A stretch of 64,000 nt of DNA from Verrucomicrobiota bacterium (GCA_017301975.1 JAFLEI010000004.1:62001-126000), one strand, 5' to 3'. Shown: positions 46,009-55,813, counted from the stretch's first letter. Notes: generated by a model from the letters alone, not told the origin. A program made the numbers and translations.

Positions 46009-46084
46009 TGGGGTGACCGACGGGACTCGAACCCGCAACAACCAGAATCACAATCTGGGGCTCTACCGTTGAACTACGGCCACC
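46009..46084 (-). tRNA. trnH: tRNA-His (anticodon GTG), CCA encoded
   Basis: The minus strand folds into a complete cloverleaf: acceptor GTGGCCG with CGGTCAC (one G-U pair), a short D-arm, anticodon stem CCAGA/TCTGG with loop TTGTGAT, and T-arm GCGGG-TTCGAGT-CCCGT. The extra 5' G (position -1) opposite a C discriminator is the hallmark of tRNA-His. CCA is encoded at 46009-46011. Confidence 0.96.
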
Positions 46085-46183
46085 ATCTCTACCGAGAGTC
46101 GAGCATAGTACGCGGGAGAAGCGTTTGCGCCAGTGAAAAATCAAGGGGTGAGGAAAGTGGCGGTGACAGATGGGCGCATCCAC

Positions 46184-48565
46184 TCACCCTTTTCGCCGAA
46201 ACCAGATCCACGGGAGGGCGAAGGCCGCGGTGATCAGAACCGTGAGCACGCCGATCATGGCAGTCATGCCGAGGGTGATGAGGCCGCGATTGCTGCCCAT
46301 GGCCAGGGCACCGAAGCCCAGTCCGGTGCTGAGCCCGCAGTAGGCCAGCGAGCGGCCGAGTGAGGCGACGCGCTCCCGTGTGATGCCGGGCTCCCGCAGG
46401 GAATGCATCACATGAATGGTGAAATCGAGCCCCAGACCGAGGCAGAGGGGCACGGCTCCGACGCTCATGAGATTCCAGGTCAGACCCCAGGCCGACATGC
46501 CGCCGAGCAAAATCCAGCCGCTGGCCGCGAGAGTGAAGAAGGCGAAGATCCGCTCCCGCCAGCCATGAAACACCAGCAGAAACAGGACGCAGGCGATGAC
46601 CACGGTGGGCACGCAGACGTGGAGGATTTCACGCTTCAGCAAAGGTTCCAACGAGTTGCGCAGAAAGGCCCAGCCCGCAGGATGAGCGCCGGGGATCTTT
46701 TCCAGTTCGTGCAGCACCGGTGCGTTCTCCAAGGTGCGGCCTTGCGCGAGACGAACGGACCCCATCGCCATTAAACCGTGTTTCTCATGCTGGGAGACAA
46801 TGCCGCCGAGATTTTCGAGCACGATGGGCTTGGGCCACAGCGGCAGCTCTGCTTTGGCAGCGGCCCATTCACGCCATTGCTTGAAGACATTCTGTGTCAG
46901 TGCGTAGGCGACATCGGTGAATCCGGCGGCATCGACAGCCTGTTTGAGTGCGTCTTCACGAACAGTGAGGGATCCCAATGCCGCGAGATTCGCCTTTTGC
47001 GCGTCCGAATCGGGGACCAAGGCGAGTGGCAGCACCTGGGCTTCGACTTCATCGCTTTCAAGTGTCTTCCGGGCTGCGAGGATGCTCTGGCGCAGGGCGG
47101 TGGCATCTCTGGCTGCGAAGACCACAGGTACATTGCGCCCGGGTTCATTGCTGGTGTTCAGCATGCGCTGCTCGATATCTTCCAACACATCGAAGGCTTC
47201 GCTCTTGTCAGGACGCAGCACGGCAGAGCCGAAATCCATCTTGGGCAGGCCCTTCCAGCCCACCACAGCGGTGGCGGCGATCAGGGTGATCAAGACGAGC
47301 CATACCATGATGCCCTGCATCCGGAGGGCCAGCCGAATGGTGCCATGATGCTCTTCCAATTTACCGGTGGTCATTCCCAGCGGCAGAAAGCCAAAGATCA
47401 TGACTGCGGCACCGATCAGCACTCCGAGTGCAGACAGCACCCCGAGCTGCGCGACGCCGGGGAGCTGGCTGAGACCTAGCATGGCAAAGATGCCGGCGAT
47501 GCTGACGGCCGACCAGGTGACACTGGGCAGCGCACGCCGGCAAATGCTGCCAAAACGCTCGCCAGGATGTTCGCGTGCCACGTGGAGACCGAAGACCCCA
47601 AAGTCTTCGATCAAGCCGGTGAGGATGGCGGCGAAGCCCATGGACATCACATTGAGAGAGCCATAGATCACGCCCGCTGTGCCGAGTGTGAGCAGATTGG
47701 CGCAGAGAATGGCGAGCAGCAGCCAGAGCAGCGGCTTCACACTGCGATGCAGCAGCCAGAAGAGGAATCCGACGATGAAGGTGACGGCTCCAATGGACTG
47801 CCGCATGTCTCCTTCCATGCCGGTGGCGATTTCTGCCTGAAACGCCGGATCTCCGGTGAAGCCGATCTTCACGCCTTTGAGCTCGCCCTGCTGCGGCAGC
47901 CATTTCTCGCGGACCTCGGCCTTGATCTCCGTCAGCCAGGCATTGGCTGCGCGATAGTCCGCGAGGGCCTTGCCCGGAGGGGTGACAAACAGCAGGCGGA
48001 GAGTGCCATCGGCGCTGTTGAATTCATCGCTCATGAGGCTGCTCATGTCGCCACCGCCGCTCATGAGGTCGAGCGCACCGCGTGCGAGGCCGAGCGGATC
48101 GTAGCCGCTGAGTGTGGCGTTTTGCAGATCCAGCGAGGCACCGGCGGCTTCCTTGGATTTGGCGAGAAGGGCGGGGATCGATGCGGGATCGAGCGAGGCG
48201 ATGAGCTTCGTCACCTCCTGCGGTGGCGCATTGAGCCAGAGATAGGCAACGACCTCGGCGATGACTACCGGATCGGATTGCAGCAGCGACTTGCTGCGCA
48301 CGCTGGCGCACAATTCGGGCTTGGCGGCCAGGTGCTCGGCCAGGGCATCCGCAGTGACTTCAACGAGCGCCGGGTCCTCCGCCTGCACGGCGATGAGCAG
48401 CAGATTGCGCTTCTGCTCCCTTAACAAGCGCGTGCCCTGCAGTCCCGGCAGTTCCTGTGGCAGCAGGCTCAGCGGATCGACATCGAAATCCAGCCGCGAA
48501 ACACCGAACGTCCCCGCCACAATGACGAGCAGGATAAAGAACAGACGGAGCGAGGCTGGTTTCAT
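46184..48565 (-). CDS. RND-superfamily (MMPL/HpnN-like) membrane exporter
   Basis: 793 residues from the ATG at 48565, which begins the first transmembrane helix. The fold is a duplicated RND unit: helix 1, a large periplasmic loop (about 40-235), five helices (SMGFAAILTGLIEDFGVFGLH is the conserved helix), then helix 7, a second loop and five more helices (MSVGAVPLCLGLGLDFTIHVMHS). The loop segment DFDVDPLSLLPQ is typical of lipid-exporting members. It probably moves lipids or hopanoids to the outer membrane. A longer start (48751) would overlap the divergent permease gene. Confidence 0.85.
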   Translation of the reverse strand: MKPASLRLFFILLVIVAGTFGVSRLDFDVDPLSLLPQELPGLQGTRLLREQKRNLLLIAVQAEDPALVEVTADALAEHLAAKPELCASVRSKSLLQSDPVVIAEVVAYLWLNAPPQEVTKLIASLDPASIPALLAKSKEAAGASLDLQNATLSGYDPLGLARGALDLMSGGGDMSSLMSDEFNSADGTLRLLFVTPPGKALADYRAANAWLTEIKAEVREKWLPQQGELKGVKIGFTGDPAFQAEIATGMEGDMRQSIGAVTFIVGFLFWLLHRSVKPLLWLLLAILCANLLTLGTAGVIYGSLNVMSMGFAAILTGLIEDFGVFGLHVAREHPGERFGSICRRALPSVTWSAVSIAGIFAMLGLSQLPGVAQLGVLSALGVLIGAAVMIFGFLPLGMTTGKLEEHHGTIRLALRMQGIMVWLVLITLIAATAVVGWKGLPKMDFGSAVLRPDKSEAFDVLEDIEQRMLNTSNEPGRNVPVVFAARDATALRQSILAARKTLESDEVEAQVLPLALVPDSDAQKANLAALGSLTVREDALKQAVDAAGFTDVAYALTQNVFKQWREWAAAKAELPLWPKPIVLENLGGIVSQHEKHGLMAMGSVRLAQGRTLENAPVLHELEKIPGAHPAGWAFLRNSLEPLLKREILHVCVPTVVIACVLFLLVFHGWRERIFAFFTLAASGWILLGGMSAWGLTWNLMSVGAVPLCLGLGLDFTIHVMHSLREPGITRERVASLGRSLAYCGLSTGLGFGALAMGSNRGLITLGMTAMIGVLTVLITAAFALPWIWFRRKG

Positions 48566-48649
48566 GGGTGCTGAAAGAAGCTGAGGCAGACGGGAAGTCC
48601 ACTGTCGAATGTCTTGACGTATCCGCTGCCTCCCGCCAGCATCGCGGCC

Positions 48650-50143
48650 ATGTTTCTTCTTGCCGCAACCTCGGCCAGCTACTGGCCCTTCGTCGTTCTC
48701 GCTGTCAGCGTGACTTTCATCATCATTGCGATCAGCAAGCTGCGCATGCATCCGTTTCTCGCGCTGGTGCTCGCTGCCCTGCTGGCCTGCCTGCTGGCGG
48801 GCAAGGATTCCTGGGAGGTGGTGCAGAAGGACGGCAGGGTGAAGGACATGTCATCGCTGGTGGGCGCGGTGGAGATGGTGTCCAAGGGACTGGGAGATTC
48901 GGCGCGTGACATCGCGATCTCGATCGCGCTGGCGGCCATCATTGGCATGTGCCTGATGGAAAGCGGCGGGGCCGACAAGGTGGTGCGGCGCTTCCTGGCG
49001 TTCTTCGGCGAAAAACGCGCGGGCTGGGCGCTGCTGTGGAGCACGTTTATTTTGAGCGCTCCGATCTTCTTTGACACGATGTTCATGCTGATGGTGCCGC
49101 TGGCGATGGCGCTGCGCATGCGCACCGGGAAAGACTACACGCTGTACCTGATGGCGATCTGCTGCGGCGGCACGGTGACGCATTCCATGTTGGTGCCGCA
49201 TCCCGGTCCGGTGGCGGTGGTGGAGAGCCTGAAGCTGAATGTGGGTGAATCGCTGGTGGGCGGGCTGGCCATTGGTGCCATCACCTGCTTCTTTGGATTT
49301 CTCGTGAGCAAGTGGCTCAATGCGCGCACTGACGTGCCACTGCGTGAAAAAGGCGGTGTCTCGCTTTCGGATCTTCAAGGCATCAGCGGCAAGCCGGAGA
49401 GCGAGCTGCCTTCGTTCTTCTGGAGCATCATGCCGGTGGTGCTGCCGATTGTTTTGATCAGTTTGACGACGGTCTTTGAACTCGCACATGAAGGCGCGGC
49501 CAAAGGTGCCGGCTGGGGGGTGTCGATGGTCGACGCCCTGGGCGGCGAGGAAGGATTCACAGCGGTGCGCGCCTGGGTGGATTTCATCGGGCACAAGAAC
49601 ATCGCGCTGTTGATCGGCACGTTCATTTCCATTGTGGTGCTGGCCAAACAGCGCGGCTTCGGCTTGAAGAAGGTCGAGGAGCTGATGGGACCGCCGCTGG
49701 AGACGGCGTGCATGATCATTCTGATCACCAGTGCAGGCGGGGCCTTCGGCTACGCGCTGCGTCAGGCAGGCGTGGGTGGTGCGGTGGAGAGTCTGGCAAA
49801 GGACTACAGCCTCAACCTGGTGGTGCTGGGATGGCTGGTCTGCGCCGTGGTGCGTGTGGCGCAGGGTTCTGCCACGGTGGCCATGCTGACCGGTGCCTCA
49901 ATCATGGCACCGATGGTGTCAGGCGGGGCTCTCGGCTGCCATCCGATCTATCTCTTCTCAGCCATCGGCTTTGGCGCGATGTGCGGCTCCTGGATGAACG
50001 ACAGCGGCTTCTGGGTGGTGAACCGCCTCAGCGGCATGACGGAAAAAGAAACCCTGCGCACCTGGTCTGTGCAGCTCACCGCAGATTCGGTGATCGGCCT
50101 GCTGGTGACTCTGACCTTGAGCAAGGTGCTGCCGTTGGTGTGA
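48650..50143 (+). CDS. GntP-family permease (gluconate/sugar acid:proton symporter)
   Basis: 497 residues from the ATG at 48650. About 12 helices with the GntP pattern, including IALAAIIGMCLMESGGADKVVRR-type and GSATVAMLTGASIMAPM segments and the C-terminal SWMNDSGFWVVNRLSGM. The family imports gluconate or related sugar acids with protons. No kinase or dehydratase for gluconate is close by, so the substrate is open. It is divergent from the RND exporter. Confidence 0.9.
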   Translation: MFLLAATSASYWPFVVLAVSVTFIIIAISKLRMHPFLALVLAALLACLLAGKDSWEVVQKDGRVKDMSSLVGAVEMVSKGLGDSARDIAISIALAAIIGMCLMESGGADKVVRRFLAFFGEKRAGWALLWSTFILSAPIFFDTMFMLMVPLAMALRMRTGKDYTLYLMAICCGGTVTHSMLVPHPGPVAVVESLKLNVGESLVGGLAIGAITCFFGFLVSKWLNARTDVPLREKGGVSLSDLQGISGKPESELPSFFWSIMPVVLPIVLISLTTVFELAHEGAAKGAGWGVSMVDALGGEEGFTAVRAWVDFIGHKNIALLIGTFISIVVLAKQRGFGLKKVEELMGPPLETACMIILITSAGGAFGYALRQAGVGGAVESLAKDYSLNLVVLGWLVCAVVRVAQGSATVAMLTGASIMAPMVSGGALGCHPIYLFSAIGFGAMCGSWMNDSGFWVVNRLSGMTEKETLRTWSVQLTADSVIGLLVTLTLSKVLPLV

Positions 50144-50172
50144 GGAAGCGCTGTTTGTGAAGGCTGAAGGAT

Positions 50173-50769
50173 TCAAAAGATCCTCACCGTGAGGCCCACG
50201 ATGAAAAACACGGCTGCGAGGCTCAGCACCAGGTAGCTGCGCAGTCGAAGGGCCAGCGTGCGGTACAGGCGGCGCTGCACCGGATGCCCAATGATCAGGG
50301 CCAGCACACTCAGAAGGGCGATCTCCTCAAAGATCGTCCACGATGGAGGACCGAAGGCGTGCAGGAAGTCATTGGATCTGCCGTCCAAATAAGGAAAGGC
50401 GGCATTGGCCACGTCCGCAAGCGGTACGACGAACAGCCAGAAGTACAACGACGAAGACACGGCGAAACCGTACGGCCTGCGTCTCAGCGAGAGCGCGGCC
50501 GCAACTGCGGCGAGAAAGAGCCAGAGAAGATAGGGGGCGATGGAGACAAAAAATGTTGAAAAGCCTCTGAGCACGGGAGGATCATAGCTGACATAGCCCC
50601 AGCGCTCCGTGGTGGGCAGCCACACGAATTCGAGGATGGTCCCGCCTTGAACCCACACGGCGAAGGCATGAGCGCTTTCATGCAGCACCGTCACAAGCAG
50701 GGCGCCGGGAGGCACCAGGAGCACATGCAGCCAGTGACGTCTGATAAAGGCCCAGATCTCACGAAGCAT
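50173..50769 (-). CDS. membrane protein with HExxH motif (M50-like peptidase or relative)
   Basis: 198 residues from the ATG at 50769, chosen for its good upstream Shine-Dalgarno sequence (GAGGGAAG); the frame stays open to a GTG at 50838. Five or six helices are predicted. The first helix ends in VTVLHESAHAFAVWVQGG, an HExxH zinc motif placed inside a membrane helix as in site-2-type (M50) peptidases. A second motif such as NxxPxxxxD is not evident, so the activity is uncertain. It lies just downstream of the zinc-ribbon protein gene, so both may be one operon. Confidence 0.65.
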   Translation of the reverse strand: MLREIWAFIRRHWLHVLLVPPGALLVTVLHESAHAFAVWVQGGTILEFVWLPTTERWGYVSYDPPVLRGFSTFFVSIAPYLLWLFLAAVAAALSLRRRPYGFAVSSSLYFWLFVVPLADVANAAFPYLDGRSNDFLHAFGPPSWTIFEEIALLSVLALIIGHPVQRRLYRTLALRLRSYLVLSLAAVFFIVGLTVRIF

Positions 50770-50838
50770 GGAGACTTCCCTCGGCGGGATGTTTTCGTTC
50801 ATGGCGATGCCGTTCATGGGATACGTCTTGGCGGTCAC

Positions 50839-52119
50839 TTACTTGGGGAGGGCGGTGCGGAGGTCATCAAACATCTTCCCGGTGTTCCGCTGCCCTTGTT
50901 CTTTAATCTCGTTCTGACGTGCGACAGCCGCGTTGATTTTGGCCATGGCCGCGTTGAAGACCGTCAGATCTCCCGCATCGTCGAATACGAAGAGTCCTTG
51001 GTTCATTCGCCATTGACCGCGCCTTCTGCCCAGCAGGTCAATGATGGTCTGAATTTGATCCACAGCGCTCTCCTCGAGGGCCCAGTTCTCGTCAAAGGTC
51101 TTCAGGGCTTCCGCCACTCCTGTCTCGGCGCTGCGGGCGTGACCCTCCTTGGTGGCGGCGCTGATGTTGCTGGCGCGAATTTTCGCGGGGAGGCTGGCCA
51201 CCGCTTCACGCATTTTGGCACCATATTTCCTCAGCAGCACCCGTGCGCGCGCCAGCAGATCATCTCCCTCGCTGGAGTCTGGGTCCTTCAGGATTCGTTC
51301 TCCGTCCAGCACCCGCAGAAAGCCGATCTTGGCGATTTCGTCGGTGTAGCCTTTTTGCAAAGCGGCGACCTCTTCAAAATACTGGCGTGAGATTAGCAGC
51401 AGCTTTCCCAGATCGTCGGCGGGCTCCGGCGGCGGTGTCTGAGGTGCTGCCGGCGCGACGTCGTTCCCTGGCGTACCACCCTGCTGCATGTTTTCGATGT
51501 CCGCCTGCAGCTTGTTCAGCTCGTCACGGGTGGTCTGGGTCACCTGCGGAGATGAGGGCGGCGTGGGCGTGGAGGGCGACGGCCCGGAAAAGCTGCGGGG
51601 CCGCGACAATGACGCTGCCATCATCAAAAACGCGAAGGCCACCACGGCAATGCCATAGCCACGTGCCAGTACGGAGGAAAACCGTTTTCGGCGCGCTGCT
51701 TCAATGCCCGCGATCACAAGCGCGGCCACCAGTGCGAAGATGGCCGCGGCCAGCGTGTAACCGATGGCTCCGGCGAAGGTCATGACGGGACCCACGTTGC
51801 CCATCGCGGCATCCAGGCTCGAGACCGGCTCGACGAGTTTTTTGAGTAAGCACAGCACGAACGCAGCTCCGGTGCCCAAAAGGGGCGCGCGGAGAAGCCA
51901 CGGGTCCGATGCCGGGGAGGACTGACCGGCATATGAGGTGTCTGGCCTCTGTGAAAACGCTGGCGGCTGATAGGGCTGGTAAGGCTGCGTGGGCTCATGG
52001 CGGGCACAGGCTGGCACCTGAATCACGGCCCGGCAGCCCGGGCAGCCGACGGAAGTGCCCGCAAGCGCATCGTCTGCATCAATGGATTGTCCGCAGTGAC
52101 CGCAACAGAAGAGAGGCAT
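50839..52119 (-). CDS. zinc-ribbon membrane protein with coiled coil, unknown function
   Basis: 426 residues from the ATG at 52119. The N-terminal zinc ribbon has CGHCG and CPGC. A Pro/Tyr/Gln linker is followed by four helices (about 85-180), a Ser/Pro-rich segment and a long helical, probably coiled-coil C-terminal region (about 200-420). No catalytic motif is seen. Proteins of this layout are frequent in Verrucomicrobia and Planctomycetes and have no known role. The downstream HExxH gene follows closely. Confidence 0.7.
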   Translation of the reverse strand: MPLFCCGHCGQSIDADDALAGTSVGCPGCRAVIQVPACARHEPTQPYQPYQPPAFSQRPDTSYAGQSSPASDPWLLRAPLLGTGAAFVLCLLKKLVEPVSSLDAAMGNVGPVMTFAGAIGYTLAAAIFALVAALVIAGIEAARRKRFSSVLARGYGIAVVAFAFLMMAASLSRPRSFSGPSPSTPTPPSSPQVTQTTRDELNKLQADIENMQQGGTPGNDVAPAAPQTPPPEPADDLGKLLLISRQYFEEVAALQKGYTDEIAKIGFLRVLDGERILKDPDSSEGDDLLARARVLLRKYGAKMREAVASLPAKIRASNISAATKEGHARSAETGVAEALKTFDENWALEESAVDQIQTIIDLLGRRRGQWRMNQGLFVFDDAGDLTVFNAAMAKINAAVARQNEIKEQGQRNTGKMFDDLRTALPK

Positions 52120-52339
52120 GATGGTGAGGAGTGGGTTCGGGGCACGTGCGAATACCGAGGGGTATGGCCTGCGTCTGCTTTTTAACAAGATGCCTGAAGA
52201 GGCGTCAATCACATTCAACCGCTTTACCGCCGGGGTTCGTCAGCAGCGTCGCTCTCTGAACGCCCTAGTGACCAGGCAACAAACTCGATGCTTCAAAGCT
52301 TGAGCAAACGGCGGCGAATGGTGTAAGGCTGCTGCATTC

Positions 52340-52942
52340 ATGGCCGAACTCCCCTCCCCTTCCCAGCTCAGCGCGCTCATTCGCCATCGTCGTTCCATCA
52401 AGCCGGTGGACATGGATGCCGCGCGTGGTGTGGAGCGTGAACTGCTCACGCAGGTGCTCGAAGATGCGACATGGGCGCCAACGCATGGGCTGACGGAACC
52501 GTGGAAATTCATTGTGCATCAGGGAGCTGCACGTCAGCGGCTCGCCGAGACGATGCAGCGTGTTTATCGCGAGACGACCCCCGAACATGAGTTCCGCGAG
52601 GACAAGATGAAGAAGATGAGCGAGAACCCCCTGCTCTGCCCGGTCATCATCGCCTGTGTGATGGAGCGGCGCGGTGGATCAAAGATTCCCGAGATCGAAG
52701 AGATCGAAGCGGTGGCCTGTGCGCTGCAAAACCTGCAGCTCTCCGCGACGGCGGCAGGTCTGGGCTGCTACTGGTCCTCCCCTCCCCTGCTGGGCACGCG
52801 CGAGTTTGCGGACTGGCTCAAGATTGGCGCGGAAGACAAATGCGTGGGACTGATTTATCTTGGCTGGACGCGTGAGGGGTTGAAATGGCCGAGGAGCGTA
52901 CGGCAGCCGGTGGAATCCAAAACGATATGGTGCGATGACTGA
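52340..52942 (+). CDS. nitroreductase-family flavoenzyme
   Basis: 200 residues. The family start (IRHRRSIKPVDM) supplies FMN-phosphate contacts; LEDATWAPTHGLTEPWKFIV near residue 45 and AAGLGCYWSSPPL near 135 match nitroreductases. It would reduce quinones or nitro compounds with NAD(P)H through bound FMN. The stop overlaps the next gene by 8 bases, so the pair is probably co-translated. Confidence 0.9.
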   Translation: MAELPSPSQLSALIRHRRSIKPVDMDAARGVERELLTQVLEDATWAPTHGLTEPWKFIVHQGAARQRLAETMQRVYRETTPEHEFREDKMKKMSENPLLCPVIIACVMERRGGSKIPEIEEIEAVACALQNLQLSATAAGLGCYWSSPPLLGTREFADWLKIGAEDKCVGLIYLGWTREGLKWPRSVRQPVESKTIWCDD

Positions 52943-53483
52943 GTGGCTCTCCAACGCCTGGCACTCCACGGCGCATTTTTTCACCACGATGCCATGGCAG
53001 ATGTGGGGCGTGTGGTCGCTGACGATCTGCCTGCTGATCGTGGGCATCATTGGTTCGGTGGTACCTTTTCTGCCGGGGCCGATGTTGATTTTTGCCGCAG
53101 GCATTATTCATACGGTGCTGCGTCCGGAGTCCGGCATGAGCACCTGGGGCATTGTGATTCTATCGCTCGGGCTGGTGCTGTCCTACGTGGTAGACTTTGT
53201 CAGTGGTGCGATGGGGGCACGCTGGTTTGGCGCGAGCAAATGGGGCATCGCAGGTGTGTTCATCGGCGGCATCGCGGGCATGTTCTTTGTGCCGTTTGGT
53301 TTGATCCTGGGTCCGCTGATCGGTGGCATTTCCTTTGAACTGATCTTTGCCAAGAAGCAGCTGCACCCTGCGGCGAAGTCTGCCTGGGGCTCGCTGCTGG
53401 GCACGGGCGTGGGCCTGGTGCTGCGCCTCATCGTGGCGCTGGGCATGGTGGCCACGTTCTTTCTCGACGCGCTGGTGTGGTGA
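52935..53483 (+). CDS. DUF456 membrane protein
   Basis: 182 residues with five or six helices and glycine-rich turns (GIAGVFIGGIAGMFFVPFG). The helix pattern, with a repeated GxxxGxxxG region and the segment GPLIGGISFELIF, is typical of DUF456. The function of the family is unknown. The start overlaps the nitroreductase stop. The end is 5 bases from the convergent TauE/SafE-like gene. Confidence 0.82.
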   Translation: MTEWLSNAWHSTAHFFTTMPWQMWGVWSLTICLLIVGIIGSVVPFLPGPMLIFAAGIIHTVLRPESGMSTWGIVILSLGLVLSYVVDFVSGAMGARWFGASKWGIAGVFIGGIAGMFFVPFGLILGPLIGGISFELIFAKKQLHPAAKSAWGSLLGTGVGLVLRLIVALGMVATFFLDALVW

Positions 53484-53488
53484 GGTGA

Positions 53489-53860
53489 TCAAGCCTTGCC
53501 CTGCAGCAGCATGCGCGCGCCAAAAACGACGAGGATGGTACCGAAGATGCGTGTGAGTGTTTCGTTGCTCATCGACTTCAACCAGCCTGCGCCAAAGTAC
53601 GCGAAGATGGATGCGGACACCGCAGTGATGGCGGCCACTTTCCATTCCACATAGCCATGCTTGGCATTCTGCGTGGTGGCCATCAGCGCGGTGGGAATGA
53701 TGATGGCGAGCGAGGTCGCGACGGCCGTTTTATGCGGGAGCTTGAGAAAGAAGACAAAGGCCGGAACCATCACGACCCCGCCGCCGACACCGCACAAGGC
53801 GGCCACCACTCCGCTGAGGATTCCAATGGCGAGACAGGTGAGGAGGGTGGTGGTGGACAT
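53489..53860 (-). CDS. half-length TauE/SafE (TSUP) permease
   Basis: 123 residues with four helices. The N-terminal signature AALCGVGGGVVMVPAF is that of the TSUP family. Full-size members have two such halves (about 250 residues); this is one half, ending normally with a charged tail, so it may act as a dimer. TSUP proteins export or import sulfonates, sulfite or similar anions. It lies 6 bases downstream of holA on the same strand. Confidence 0.85.
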   Translation of the reverse strand: MSTTTLLTCLAIGILSGVVAALCGVGGGVVMVPAFVFFLKLPHKTAVATSLAIIIPTALMATTQNAKHGYVEWKVAAITAVSASIFAYFGAGWLKSMSNETLTRIFGTILVVFGARMLLQGKA

Positions 53861-53866
53861 GATGGA

Positions 53867-54991
53867 TCAGCGGGATTGCCTGGCAAGCAGGCCGACGAGG
53901 AGACGTTCAAGCACGAGCTTGGGATCGAGCGATGAAGTGACGAGCTTGGAGTTGGCGGCGAGGCAGGCTTTGAAACCTGCGTGCAGTTCTTCGAGCGTGT
54001 AATTGCCGGTCTCAGGGATGGCGAGAAACATCGGATAGGCATTGAAGCCGGTGCCATCTTTTTTCCGCGGCAGATGGGAGGTCGCCGTGGAGGGCAGGCC
54101 TTCCAGCGAGGCGCAGAAGCCGTTGTAGTTCATCTTGTTGAGCTTGTGGCGCGAGCCAAGGTCCTTGATGAGGAGCAGGCTGCGCACCCGAGGGACGATG
54201 GCGGCGAGCAGAAGGCCGATGGCGTTCTGCCCCTGATACATGAGCGTGCCGAGCAGCTCCAGCGCACGCGGCAGATCACGTTTGCCGATGGCGTTGCCGA
54301 GATCCCACAGCACACCGGCGCGGCTCATGGACACCATGTTTTGCACGGTCTTGAGTCCGGCGCGGCGGCGCTCGCCGAGAAAGAGATCAATTTTTTCGAG
54401 CTCGTTTTCCATCTGCCGCGTGTCGTCACCGGCCATCTGCACGAGCAGCTCCAGCGCACCGCTTTCAAAGGTGATGCCGAGTTCCTTGGCCTTGCGCGAG
54501 GCCATGGCGAGCACGGGGCCCTCCCATCCGGCGCGCGAGGTGTCGGGCTTGTCGAAGACTTCGAAGGCGGCGATCTTCGAGATGCGCTTGTAGGTGCCGC
54601 GCCGTTTGTCGATGCCGGTGGCGCTGATGACAAAGCTCACATCACTGCCAAGGCCGCGCTCGACGACATCGACGATGCGTTCGAATCCATTCACGGCATC
54701 CTGTCCTTTGCCCGGACCGCTATCCCCGAGGAAGTTGGCATTCTTCAGCCACACCACTTTGCTGCCGCCAAAGAAAGGCAGTGTTTGGAGGGCCATGCAC
54801 ACATTCGAGCAGATGTTGCCCGCGTGTTCGGCATTGTCGGCGGTGCCGTCGATGATGTCGTTGCTGAAGTCCCCGGCGTCCGGCGGAGTGAGGCTGCGCA
54901 CCAGCATGAGGGCGGCCTCCTTCACGCGCGCTTCATCGCTGCCAATGAAGACATTCACCTGACTGGCGGCGGTTTTTTTGGGCGGTGGCAT
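53867..54991 (-). CDS. holA: DNA polymerase III subunit delta
   Basis: 374 residues. N-terminal features match HolA (VNVFIGSDEARVKEAALML, LPFFGGSKVVWLKNANFL), and the middle has the helical clamp-loader region (LLVQMAGDDTRQMENELEKIDLFL). The C-terminal domain includes DLPRALELLGTLMYQGQNAIGLLLAAIVPRVR-type sequence. The subunit opens the beta clamp in the clamp loader. The product is slightly longer than the usual 330-345 residues. It is upstream of the TSUP gene and divergent from the next secreted protein gene. Confidence 0.93.
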   Translation of the reverse strand: MPPPKKTAASQVNVFIGSDEARVKEAALMLVRSLTPPDAGDFSNDIIDGTADNAEHAGNICSNVCMALQTLPFFGGSKVVWLKNANFLGDSGPGKGQDAVNGFERIVDVVERGLGSDVSFVISATGIDKRRGTYKRISKIAAFEVFDKPDTSRAGWEGPVLAMASRKAKELGITFESGALELLVQMAGDDTRQMENELEKIDLFLGERRRAGLKTVQNMVSMSRAGVLWDLGNAIGKRDLPRALELLGTLMYQGQNAIGLLLAAIVPRVRSLLLIKDLGSRHKLNKMNYNGFCASLEGLPSTATSHLPRKKDGTGFNAYPMFLAIPETGNYTLEELHAGFKACLAANSKLVTSSLDPKLVLERLLVGLLARQSR

Positions 54992-55097
54992 GCTTCACCG
55001 ATGGAGCAGGATGTTCATGGCTTCAAGCCTCGGGCCATGTGCGATCTTGACATTCCCCCGGCAATTTGGTGAAATTCTTTCAAATCAAACCACCATT

Positions 55098-55670
55098 ATG
55101 AAAACATCATTGATTGGGTCCAAGGTTTCGACGGCGGTCATGCTTCTCACCACTGCCATGTTCATGTCGGCTGCAGGTTTCTCAGCCAGGGCAGAAGACC
55201 TCAACGCGGTTTATCAGCAGGGCCGTGCCGCTTATTACAAAGGCGATCTGGACACGGCGTACCGTCTGCTGTCCCGCGTGGCGGCGGCAAATCCGAAACA
55301 TGCCGAGACCGCGAGCATGCTGGCTTACATCCGCGCCAACTACCAGCCGAAGGACAACTCGCTGAAGAATCAATACGCCGCTGTCACTCTGCCGAAGGTG
55401 CAGATGGATGACGTGACCCTGACCGAAGCCATTGAGGCGCTCCGTGCGATGTCCAAAAATGCAAGCGGTGGCAAGGTGACGCCCAACGTGATCGTGAAGG
55501 GCGCGGATCTGGGGCAGCGCAAGCTGAGCCTGTCCCTCGCAAACGTTCCCTTGGACGAGGCGCTGAATTACGTGACTCAGCTCGTGGGCGCCAAGGCGAC
55601 GTATGACAAACATGCCGTGATTCTCAGCAGTCAGGCGGACACAATCACCTCTGCGGCCGAAACGAAGTGA
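55098..55670 (+). CDS. secreted protein with TPR and secretin-type short N-terminal (STN-like) domain
   Basis: 190 residues with a signal peptide (about 1-31). A TPR-like part (about 35-80: AVYQQGRAAYYKGDLDTAYRLLSRVA) is followed by a beta-alpha domain (about 95-180: KVQMDDVTLTEAIEALRAMS, LSLANVPLDEALNYVTQLVGA) resembling the STN domain found before secretins and TonB receptors. No secretin barrel follows, so it is a stand-alone periplasmic adaptor-like protein. Its partner is unknown. It is expressed alone. Confidence 0.72.
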   Translation: MKTSLIGSKVSTAVMLLTTAMFMSAAGFSARAEDLNAVYQQGRAAYYKGDLDTAYRLLSRVAAANPKHAETASMLAYIRANYQPKDNSLKNQYAAVTLPKVQMDDVTLTEAIEALRAMSKNASGGKVTPNVIVKGADLGQRKLSLSLANVPLDEALNYVTQLVGAKATYDKHAVILSSQADTITSAAETK

Positions 55671-55813
55671 TCGCTTAAGTAACTGACGATAAATGATTTA
55701 AATCAGAAAGTCTAGGCTTTCATCTGAAGATCATCTGGTAGGCAGCGACAGATGGTTGATTTCCCCTCTCTACTGGCAAGGGGATCCAAGAAAGGGCGAT
55801 CATAGGCACAAAA

